A DNA stretch of 64,000 nt, taken from positions 1 through 64,000 of the forward strand of contig NSLH01000004.1 in assembly GCA_002763895.1 (NCBI GenBank), written 5' to 3'. The notes below the pieces were generated by a model. It had not been told where the DNA came from, searched no databases, and worked only from the letters and a program-made list of their open reading frames with translations. Made by a program: the position numbers and the translations under genes. This document shows, in pieces, positions 57,548 to 64,000 of the stretch. Within the stretch, counting starts at the first letter, position 1; every line of letters starts with the position of its first letter. This DNA comes from [Chlorobium] sp. 445 (GTDB lineage Bacteria; Bacteroidota; Chlorobiia; Chlorobiales; Thermochlorobacteraceae).

Positions 57548-60001
57548 TTAACGTGCAAACTGACCGAAGGTAAAGATAAAGTTCCATCCTTGATTAGCTT
57601 GTCCTGGGCGTGCAATCACGGGATCGAAGCCGAAGCCGTAGTCGAGACCGACAAGACCAATGATAGGCAAGAAGAGGCGTACGCCTACACCGACCGAGCG
57701 TTTGAGGTCTGCCAGATTTACATCGCCGAAGCGGCGCCAGACATTGCCACCTTCTGCAAAGAGCAGTGCGAACACTGTTGCCTGTGGATTGAGTGAAATC
57801 GGATAGCGAATTTCAGCAGTGAATTTGGAATAGACATTACCGGTTGGGATTTGTAAGCCCTGCTCAAAGTTACCAATAGTTTGGTCAAGGTAACCACGCA
57901 GTGGAATGGTTGGAATGAAAGAAATTCCACTGCCGCCCATGAAGAAAAAGTTTTGCGGAAAGACAAAGTCGCTTTCGTTGAATCGTCCTAAGTAGCCAAA
58001 CTCACTATTGAACATAAAGACAAGGTTACCGACGATTGGTGCAAACCATTGATTTTTGAAGACGAACTTGTAGAAATCCACAGTGCCGGGCAGAAACGGA
58101 CCGCCCGAAATTTGTGTGGAGAGTGAGACATCGGAGCCACGGCGCGCGAAAATGGGATTGTCTAAACTATTGCGGCTAATGACTTGAATAATCGAGAATT
58201 CATCGGCAACCGATGGCTGATTAGCGATTTGGATAAAGCCGCCACGGTTGAGTTGATAGCGCAGCGTGTAATCAATGCGGAAGTAATCATCGGGCCAAGT
58301 CAGGCGGCGACCGATTGAGAGCGAAGCGCCGGTTTGTTGGAATTCAAATCCGAAGTTTTGGCGCTGGTCGAAGATGCTGAAGCCCAGTGTAGTTGGTGTA
58401 CCAAACGCCCACGGTTCTGAGAATGAGAGCGAGAGCACGTTGAAGTTGAAGCGACCAAATTGCCATTGCAAATCAAGCCGCTGTCCATCGCCGTGGGGCA
58501 AGGGCGTGTAAGCATCGCCGCGCGTGATATCTTGCAGAGAAAAGTTATTGAACGTAAAGCCAATGGCGCCTGTAAAACCTAGCACTGCGCTGAACCCAGC
58601 TGAGGCGTTGAAGGTGTCGGTTTGCTTTTCTATGAGTTCATAGGTGATGTCGACTTCTTCGGTCTGCGGAATCGGCTGTACGTCGGGATTGATTTTCTCT
58701 GCATCAAAGTAGTTGAGTTGTGCAAGTTGGCGTACGCTGCGAATAATATTTTCGCGGCTGAAGAGGTCGCCCGGCACCGTATAGAGTTCACGGCGCACAA
58801 CATGATCCTTTGTCTTCGTATTGCCCTTGATATTCACATGGCGCAAACGAAATTGATTGCCTTCGCTGATATAGATGCGCAGATCGACCGAATCGCCTTC
58901 GACGACGGTTTCTTCCAAATCTGGGCGCATTGCAAGGTAGCCTCTATCGAGATACAGTGAGCTGATATCGCCACCTTCTTGTGAGAAGCGCAAGCGTTCT
59001 TCCAATTTCTTTTGGTTATAGACGTCGCCTTTTTTTACGCCAAACACTGCTTCTAAAAACTCTGACGGATAGACCGTATTGCCCTCAAACTTGACATTAC
59101 GAATGACATATTTTGGTCCTTCCGAGACCGTGATATCAATGAAGAGTTTAGTGCGATCTTCGGAGTAATACACTGAATCTGAGATGATGCGGGCGTCACG
59201 ATACCCATTGGCGCGGTAAGCATTGTTGATGAGTTTTTGTTTGTCTTCCTCAAACTTCTTTCGGTCGAAGCGCGGTCGTCCGAAGATGTTGCGCCACCAG
59301 TTGTTTTCTTTTGTTTCTTCAAGATACCAGTTGAGCGACCAGTTATCGAAGGCTTTATTGCCTTTCCATGTGATGCGTTCAATTGTTACATACGAGCTTT
59401 CGCGGATGTAGAAGTACAGGGTCGCTCTGCCACCTGTCGTCTCTTTAACTTCGTAGCGAATGTCGGTCAAAAGAAAGCCTTCTTCTTCGTAGAAGCGTTT
59501 GAGGCGTTGATAAGCACTTTCAATGGCTTGGTCGGTGAGTGTTGCACCGCGTACAAGTTGGACCTTCTTAAGTAAGTCTTCAGTGCTGTAAGTGCGGTTG
59601 CCTTCGAAGACGATTTCAGCTAAGACAGGATACTCGCGCACCGTTACCACGAGAAAGACGCCCTCGAAGGTCTTCTGCTCGATTTCGACTTTGATGTCGC
59701 TAAAGAGCTTCTGTCGCCAGAGCCGTTTGATGGCATCACTGAGTTCAGGTCCGGGCACGGTCAGCGTTTTGCCAATTTCGATTGGGAAGCGTGCAAGCAC
59801 ATCGCGCTCTTCAATGGTGGAGAGCCCTTGTACGCGGATGCCTAGCACGCGGTATTGTCGTGGTTCGCTGCCTTCAAATTCAGGTTCTTTGATGAGCAGT
59901 GTATCCAGAGCATGTGCGTAAGTCTTGCCCACAAAAGCCAAAAAGAAGAGACAGCTGAGCACTGCAGAGATATGAAGTAGGTGTCGCATCATCGGGTGCA
60001 T
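57548..60001 (-). CDS. bamA: Outer membrane protein assembly factor BamA (Omp85)
   Basis: 817 residues, intact. A signal peptide (HISAVLSCLFFLAFVGKTYAHA) precedes five POTRA domains, seen as repeated strands such as VRGATLTDQAIESAYQRLK, ISEGNQFRLRHVNIKGNTKT and VPGDLFSRENIIRSVRQLAQL. The C-terminal 16-stranded barrel contains the conserved RGY of loop 6 in PLRGYLDQTIGNF and ends FIFTFGQFAR. It inserts beta-barrel proteins, which here include the SusC, TonB and TolC proteins of this window. It follows uppS after 16 bases, a cell-envelope gene pair common in the FCB group. Confidence 0.95.
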   Translation of the reverse strand: MHPMMRHLLHISAVLSCLFFLAFVGKTYAHALDTLLIKEPEFEGSEPRQYRVLGIRVQGLSTIEERDVLARFPIEIGKTLTVPGPELSDAIKRLWRQKLFSDIKVEIEQKTFEGVFLVVTVREYPVLAEIVFEGNRTYSTEDLLKKVQLVRGATLTDQAIESAYQRLKRFYEEEGFLLTDIRYEVKETTGGRATLYFYIRESSYVTIERITWKGNKAFDNWSLNWYLEETKENNWWRNIFGRPRFDRKKFEEDKQKLINNAYRANGYRDARIISDSVYYSEDRTKLFIDITVSEGPKYVIRNVKFEGNTVYPSEFLEAVFGVKKGDVYNQKKLEERLRFSQEGGDISSLYLDRGYLAMRPDLEETVVEGDSVDLRIYISEGNQFRLRHVNIKGNTKTKDHVVRRELYTVPGDLFSRENIIRSVRQLAQLNYFDAEKINPDVQPIPQTEEVDITYELIEKQTDTFNASAGFSAVLGFTGAIGFTFNNFSLQDITRGDAYTPLPHGDGQRLDLQWQFGRFNFNVLSLSFSEPWAFGTPTTLGFSIFDQRQNFGFEFQQTGASLSIGRRLTWPDDYFRIDYTLRYQLNRGGFIQIANQPSVADEFSIIQVISRNSLDNPIFARRGSDVSLSTQISGGPFLPGTVDFYKFVFKNQWFAPIVGNLVFMFNSEFGYLGRFNESDFVFPQNFFFMGGSGISFIPTIPLRGYLDQTIGNFEQGLQIPTGNVYSKFTAEIRYPISLNPQATVFALLFAEGGNVWRRFGDVNLADLKRSVGVGVRLFLPIIGLVGLDYGFGFDPVIARPGQANQGWNFIFTFGQFAR

Positions 60002-60017
60002 ACGCTAGAGAGCCCCG

Positions 60018-60899
60018 CTATGTTGAGGTTGCAGCAGGCGCTATTGTTACAGACGAACTGCTATTGAGTGCAGCCAGTTGTTCGCTTGTCATACCGAAGC
60101 GCCGTTCACGGCGTTGAAAATCCATGATTGCCTCATAAAGTTTTTGGCGGCGAAAATCAGGCCAGTAGCAATCACTGATATGAATTTCTGTGTAAGCCAG
60201 TTGCCACAACAGGAAATTGCTAATGCGAAATTCTCCGCTGGTACGAATGAGCAAGTCAGGATGTGGCATGCCATAGGTCGCCAGATTTCTTTCGAAGATT
60301 TCGTCAGTGATCTCTTCAGGTTTGAGCTCGCCTCGTCGGACAGCTTCAGCGATGCGGCGTGTGGCTTGCGTAATTTCCCAGCGCCCGCTGTAACTGAGCG
60401 CCAGTGAGAGCGTCATGCGCTTGTTGTTTTTGGTCAGTTCCATGGCTTCGGCAAGTTCCATGCGCACTTTGGGCGGCAAATCCATCACGTTGCCAATCGC
60501 ATTGAGGCGGATATCATTATCATGCAAGGTTTTGGTCTCCTTGCGCAGGGCTTGAATGAGCAATTGCATCAACGCCAGCACTTCTTGCTGTGGGCGTTTC
60601 CAATTCTCTTTGGAGAAGGCATAGAGCGTGAGAAATTTAACGCCTAATTCTGCACACGCCTCGACAGTATCGCGCACGGATTCTACACCCGCGTTGTGCC
60701 CTGAGACGCGCATCTGACCACGATTTTTCGCCCAGCGACCATTGCCATCCATGATGATCGCAATGTGCGTCGGAATCTCCCCTGACGCTTTCAGCGCTTC
60801 TTGCATCAAGCGGTCATTGGGGTCTTTGTGCGTATGGTTGCGGCGTAGCGTCTCCGACGCTAGTCTCGACTTGAGCGGCAATTTGGTTAGCGTCTTCAC
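60018..60899 (-). CDS. uppS: Undecaprenyl diphosphate synthase
   Basis: 293 residues; cis-prenyltransferase that makes the C55 lipid carrier for peptidoglycan and LPS. Motifs: HIAIIMDGNGRWAKNRG with the catalytic Asp, GHNAGVESVRDTVEAC, LTLYAFSKENWKRP and the C-terminal signature LLIRTSGEFRISNFLLWQ followed by AYTEI. A basic N-terminal extension of about 40 residues precedes the core; an internal ATG at residue 32 is an alternative start. Heads the uppS-bamA pair. Confidence 0.95.
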   Translation of the reverse strand: MKTLTKLPLKSRLASETLRRNHTHKDPNDRLMQEALKASGEIPTHIAIIMDGNGRWAKNRGQMRVSGHNAGVESVRDTVEACAELGVKFLTLYAFSKENWKRPQQEVLALMQLLIQALRKETKTLHDNDIRLNAIGNVMDLPPKVRMELAEAMELTKNNKRMTLSLALSYSGRWEITQATRRIAEAVRRGELKPEEITDEIFERNLATYGMPHPDLLIRTSGEFRISNFLLWQLAYTEIHISDCYWPDFRRQKLYEAIMDFQRRERRFGMTSEQLAALNSSSSVTIAPAATST

Positions 60900-60996
60900 G
60901 TCTATGGTTTAATCAAGGCTTGAGAATTTATTGGAACACCAATGAAAAAGCAAGATCGTCATCTTTGCCAAAGGCTGATGCTAAACGCTCTTCTTG

Positions 60997-61082
60997 TGCC
61001 GAAGGCGGGACTCGAACCCGCACGTTCATTGCTGAACACAGGATTTTAAGTCCTGTGCGTCTACCAATTCCGCCACTTCGGC
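60997..61082 (-). tRNA. tRNA-Leu (anticodon UAA)
   Basis: Reading the minus strand, the gene starts GCCGAAGTGGCGGAATTGG and ends CTTCGGCA (discriminator A). The 7-bp acceptor stem GCCGAAG/CTTCGGC is perfect. The anticodon arm ACAGGACTTAAAATCCTGT has TAA in the loop. The long variable arm between it and the T arm (GGGTTCGAGTCCC) marks a class II tRNA, as expected for leucine. The 3' CCA is not encoded. Length 86 nt. Confidence 0.97.
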
Positions 61083-61222
61083 GTAGCGGCGTCGGAAATA
61101 GAGACTGTAAATTTAACACTCGCATGCGGTTTCACCAACTTTGAACTTTACGCAAAACCTTTAGCGCTCGCAACAGGCTCAGCACATGAGACGATAAAAA
61201 TCAAATTGTGTAAATTTGTGTG

Positions 61223-62092
61223 ATGAAAGCTTTTGCCAAAATTAATCTCGCGCTCTACCTTATTGACCGTCTGCCAAGTGGATACCACTTGCTTGAGACT
61301 ATCTTTGCGCCAATTCATTGGTACGATGAACTCTTCTTCGAGCCCTCTGACATGCTCGAACTGACATGTGATGATCCTGAAATTCCAACAGATGAGACAA
61401 ATCTTTGTCTCAAGGCGGCGAAACTTTTGCAAGCTTACACGGGCATAAAAGACGGTGTCAAGATTCATCTCGAGAAGCGTGTGCCTGTGGGCGCAGGACT
61501 TGGTGGCGGCTCAAGCGATGCCGCACTCACACTCAAGGCGCTCAATGAATTTTGGCAATTAGATATTCCAACCGAAAAGTTGCAAGACCTTGCAGTCTCG
61601 CTGGGTGCTGATGTCCCCTATTTTCTTGCGCAAAGTGCACTGACCTATGCGACCGGCATTGGAGAAAAACTCACGCACTTAGGCACCACATTTCCAGCAG
61701 CCCTTGTGGTTGCCTATCCGCACGTGCCGATTTCAACAGCATGGGCATACAAAAATTTGAAGTTGAATTTTCCGCGTTCTGCACCTGACCTCAAAACACT
61801 CACCCTTAAACTGTGCGACTCACGCGACTTGGAGATTCTACGCTATTTTGCAAATGACTTTGAGCCAACGGTCTTTGCTGCTTATCCTGCCGTTAAAGAA
61901 TTGAAGAATATTTTCTATTTTGACTTTCGTGCTGACTTTGCGTTGATGTCGGGCAGCGGGTCTGCTGTCTTCGGTGTCTTTGAGCATGTATCTTGTGCTG
62001 AAGATGCCATGCGCCAATTGTCGTCGCGCTACGCTGTCTCGCTCACGCCACCCAATTTCTCACCGCAAACTGCCCAAAACAAAGCCGATTGA
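61223..62092 (+). CDS. ispE: 4-diphosphocytidyl-2-C-methyl-D-erythritol kinase
   Basis: 289 residues of the GHMP kinase family; the ATP-dependent fourth enzyme of the MEP isoprenoid pathway. Motifs: AFAKINLALYLIDRLPSGYHLLET at the N-terminus, the GHMP ATP loop PVGAGLGGGSSDAALTL (about 92-108), GADVPYFLAQ with the catalytic Asp, and LMSGSGSAVFGVF near the C-terminus. ATG at 61223 is preferred over the GTG one codon earlier. It shares a block with the GGGPS-like gene 44 bases on, both in isoprenoid metabolism. Confidence 0.95.
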   Translation: MKAFAKINLALYLIDRLPSGYHLLETIFAPIHWYDELFFEPSDMLELTCDDPEIPTDETNLCLKAAKLLQAYTGIKDGVKIHLEKRVPVGAGLGGGSSDAALTLKALNEFWQLDIPTEKLQDLAVSLGADVPYFLAQSALTYATGIGEKLTHLGTTFPAALVVAYPHVPISTAWAYKNLKLNFPRSAPDLKTLTLKLCDSRDLEILRYFANDFEPTVFAAYPAVKELKNIFYFDFRADFALMSGSGSAVFGVFEHVSCAEDAMRQLSSRYAVSLTPPNFSPQTAQNKAD

Positions 62093-62136
62093 AAGGATTT
62101 TTTTTATCTTCAAGGCTAAACTTCTAGAACAAGCCA

Positions 62137-62907
62137 ATGAGTTTCTCTCAAAAAACCTTTGAGCAGCTGCAGCAGGTAAAGGAGCGCAAGGGGGCAGGCT
62201 TTCTCTTGCTCATTGACCCCGACAAGTACTCGCAAAGCGAGGTTGTCTCTCTTGCCAGTCACGCTGAAGAATGTGGTGCTGATGCCATTCTCATTGGTGG
62301 CAGTGTGATGGTTACTTATAGGTTGGATGACTACATCCGTCGTATCAAAGCTGCTGTATCGCTCCCGATTATCATTTTTCCGGGCAGCGTGATGCAAATC
62401 TCACGCGAAGCCGATGCGATACTGTATCTCTCACTCGTGAGCGGACGCAATCCCGAATATCTCATCGGCAATCATGTCATTGCAGCGCCTGCACTGTATC
62501 ATCTTGGCTTAGAGCCTATTTCAACGGCGTATATGTTCATTGAATCAGGCACAGCGACTGCCGCCAATTTTATTGCGCAAACGCTGCCGATTCCACGCCA
62601 CAAGCCTGAAATTGCAGTGGCGCATGCGCTTGCGGCTCAATATATCGGTATGAAAGTCGCTTACTTGGAAGCTGGAAGTGGCGCTGCACAGTCCGTCCCT
62701 GAAGAGATGATTCAAGCCGTGTCGCAAACCGTCTCAATACCTGTTATTGTGGGCGGCGGCATACGCTCTCCGCTCGAGGCACGCGACAAGGTAGAAGCTG
62801 GGGCAAGTTTTGTCGTTGTCGGCAATGCCTTTGAGCAGCGGCGCGATAAGCTCTACCTACGTGACATGATTGACGCCGTGCACATCAAAGCTCCAAAAGT
62901 CGTTTGA
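62137..62907 (+). CDS. Geranylgeranylglyceryl phosphate synthase-like protein
   Basis: 256 residues with the TIM-barrel of the GGGPS/PcrB family, which links a prenyl diphosphate to glycerol 1-phosphate. Visible: FLLLIDPDKYS, ADAILIGGSVMV, IIIFPGSVMQIS, YLSLVSGRNPEYLIG, YLEAGSGAAQSVP and VIVGGGIRSPLEA, which supply the phosphate and prenyl pockets. The length is that of the group II enzymes shared by archaea and Bacteroidota rather than the shorter Bacillus PcrB. Ether-lipid synthesis in bacteria of this group is not settled. Downstream of ispE, consistent with use of an isoprenoid substrate. Confidence 0.9.
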   Translation: MSFSQKTFEQLQQVKERKGAGFLLLIDPDKYSQSEVVSLASHAEECGADAILIGGSVMVTYRLDDYIRRIKAAVSLPIIIFPGSVMQISREADAILYLSLVSGRNPEYLIGNHVIAAPALYHLGLEPISTAYMFIESGTATAANFIAQTLPIPRHKPEIAVAHALAAQYIGMKVAYLEAGSGAAQSVPEEMIQAVSQTVSIPVIVGGGIRSPLEARDKVEAGASFVVVGNAFEQRRDKLYLRDMIDAVHIKAPKVV

Positions 62908-62919
62908 GTTGCGCCACCA

Positions 62920-63120
62920 CTACCCTGGCGACCAGCGTGCCGCATCAAGAATTGACCAGAGATGAATGATCCAGCCCAGCCAAATTACCCACAGTGCCGC
63001 TGCAAGCACGAAATGTATGAGCGCCATCAGCAAGCGACCTTGAATCAACTGCCCAAGTCCCGGAATAAAAAAACTACACAGTGCCGCAATCACATTGCCT
63101 GCTGAACCCTGCCCCGGCAT
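62920..63120 (-). CDS. Small membrane protein with a double-helix hairpin
   Basis: 66 residues. Two membrane segments (VIAALCSFFIPGLGQLIQGR and ALIHFVLAAALWVIWLGWII) form a hairpin. The phrase FFIPGLGQLIQGR is characteristic of a widespread family of tiny membrane proteins near the TM2 group. Function unknown. It begins three bases after the glyS stop, so it is probably cotranscribed as the last gene of that unit. Confidence 0.8.
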   Translation of the reverse strand: MPGQGSAGNVIAALCSFFIPGLGQLIQGRLLMALIHFVLAAALWVIWLGWIIHLWSILDAARWSPG

Positions 63121-63123
63121 TGG

Positions 63124-64000
63124 TTACATGAGAAGTTTTTGAGTAAGGTATGTTTTAGCCTGACTGATATTGATGCGCTCTTGCGCAGTCGTATCACGCT
63201 CGCGTACAGTGATAGTGTCATCTTTGAGTGTCTCATGATCAATCGTGAAGCAGTATGGTGTGCCGATTTCATCTTGACGTCGGTAGCGACGACCGATAGA
63301 GCCTGCATCATCATACTGTACTTTGACATGCCGTTGCAAGTCTTTGAATAGCTTTTCGGCAACTTCGGGCAAGCCATCTTTTTTTAACAACGGCAGTACT
63401 GCAGCTTTGACTGGTGCAAGTGTCGGATGCAGACGCAGCACCACACGCTCTTCATCCTCGACAATATCTTCGCTATAGGCATCGCAGAGCACTGCCAGAA
63501 AGACACGGTCGCACCCTGCCGATGTTTCTACGACGAAAGGAATGTAACGCGTTTTGCCATCGGGCTCGACATACTCCATGTTTTTGCCGGAATACTCTTG
63601 ATGACGGCGCAAATCATAATCGGTGCGCGAGTGTATACCCTCAATTTCTTCTGTACCAAAAGGAAACTTGTATTTGATGTCGTAAGCAGCGTCGGCATAG
63701 TGCGCAAGCTTATCGTGCTTATACCACGATAGATTTTCTGGCTTCAAGCCTAAGCGTTCTGCATACCATTTCATGCGCCGCTCTTGCCACATCTCAAACG
63801 CCTCGAGTTGCACACCCGGCTTGACAAAATACTGCATCTCCATTTGCTCAAACTCAATCATTCGAAACGTGAAGTTGCCCTTGACGATTTCATTGCGAAA
63901 AGCCTTACCGATTTGAGCAATACCAAATGGGATTTTGAGTCTGGACGACTCGCGCACGGTGTGAAAGTTGACAAAAATGCCTTGCGCAGTCTCTGGGCGA
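63124..64000 (-). CDS. glyS: Glycyl-tRNA synthetase, dimeric type (C-terminal part; continues beyond window)
   Basis: The final 292 residues of a class II synthetase; the N-terminal part lies outside. The visible frame starts at RPETAQGIFVNFHTVRESS, then has motif 2 (FGIAQIGKAFRNEIVKGNF and FRMIEFEQMEMQYF), an ETSAGCDRVFLAVLCDAYSED segment (motif 3 region) and the anticodon-binding domain (LAPVKAAVLPLLKKDGLPEVA, DDAGSIGRRYRRQDEIGTPY). This is the single-chain alpha2 form of archaea, eukaryotes and many bacteria, not the alpha2beta2 form. Symbol glyS is used for that single-chain enzyme. Confidence 0.94.
   Translation of the reverse strand, partial: RPETAQGIFVNFHTVRESSRLKIPFGIAQIGKAFRNEIVKGNFTFRMIEFEQMEMQYFVKPGVQLEAFEMWQERRMKWYAERLGLKPENLSWYKHDKLAHYADAAYDIKYKFPFGTEEIEGIHSRTDYDLRRHQEYSGKNMEYVEPDGKTRYIPFVVETSAGCDRVFLAVLCDAYSEDIVEDEERVVLRLHPTLAPVKAAVLPLLKKDGLPEVAEKLFKDLQRHVKVQYDDAGSIGRRYRRQDEIGTPYCFTIDHETLKDDTITVRERDTTAQERINISQAKTYLTQKLLM

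Overview
The window reads as chromosome of a Bacteroidota/Chlorobiota-type bacterium (FCB group). Evidence is the SusC/SusD pair, a second TonB-dependent receptor paired with a DUF4249 lipoprotein, a BatA-type membrane protein cluster, a bacterial GGGP synthase-like gene, an alpha-oxoamine synthase resembling serine palmitoyltransferase, and upstream boxes of the form TAnnTTTG typical of that group's primary sigma factor. A relative of Chloroherpeton/Thermochlorobacter would fit, but the genus is inference. No mobile element, phage gene, CRISPR array or rRNA gene is visible. About 55 genes are densely packed on both strands.

Layout. 1-1.2 kb: tail of an unknown gene, then a roadblock protein and a small GTPase. 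1.5-6.3 kb: an ATP-grasp protein divergent from dnaE. 6.4-9.4 kb: thioredoxin, a CPDC mini-thioredoxin, thioredoxin reductase and the oxoamine synthase. 9.4-15.8 kb (minus): SusC, SusD and a TPR protein. 16-21.7 kb (plus): DUF309, cysS, rpmB, rnhA, a membrane-anchored unknown, a lipoprotein peroxiredoxin and a quinone oxidoreductase, closed by a clear terminator. 21.9-24.5 kb (minus): gatC, a MORN-variant protein, an unknown, dtd and kdsB. 24.6-26.6 kb: an alpha/beta-hydrolase fold protein without its serine, and asd. 26.6-32.2 kb (minus): three coupled membrane proteins of BatA/DUF4175 type. 32.4-35.1 kb: TrkH/TrkA potassium uptake. 35.2-38.5 kb: TonB receptor plus DUF4249 lipoprotein. 38.6-43.8 kb (minus): ABC exporter, HlyD adaptor and TolC, a complete type I-like export pathway. 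44.1-45.9 kb: a SAM-I riboswitch with a greatly enlarged P3 arm controlling O-acetylhomoserine sulfhydrylase. 46-56.2 kb: RNA methyltransferase, PhzF, aminopeptidase P, a helix-hairpin-helix protein, a PilM-like protein, an orphan histidine kinase with a degenerate receiver, recQ and a membrane-bound Tat-motif phosphoesterase. 56.4-60.9 kb (minus): uppS, bamA, trpS. 61-64 kb: tRNA-Leu(UAA), ispE, GGGPS-like, a small membrane protein and glyS (cut by the window end).

A caution for every reader: thirteen genes, several essential, are interrupted by single-base indels, fifteen in all. Nearly all lie in homopolymer runs, and undoing one base in each restores a normal full-length protein. They look like sequencing or assembly errors rather than biology. 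I give the restored gene spans and name the break point in each entry.

The most interesting signals are the riboswitch with its ~94-nt P3 insertion and internal tandem duplication, the type I exporter whose ATPase has lost the LSGGQ signature, the orphan kinase with a Glu-substituted receiver, and a short stretch near 56.3 kb that is either a 40-aa gene with a perfect ribosome binding site or a small RNA carrying the anti-Shine-Dalgarno sequence next to a terminator.
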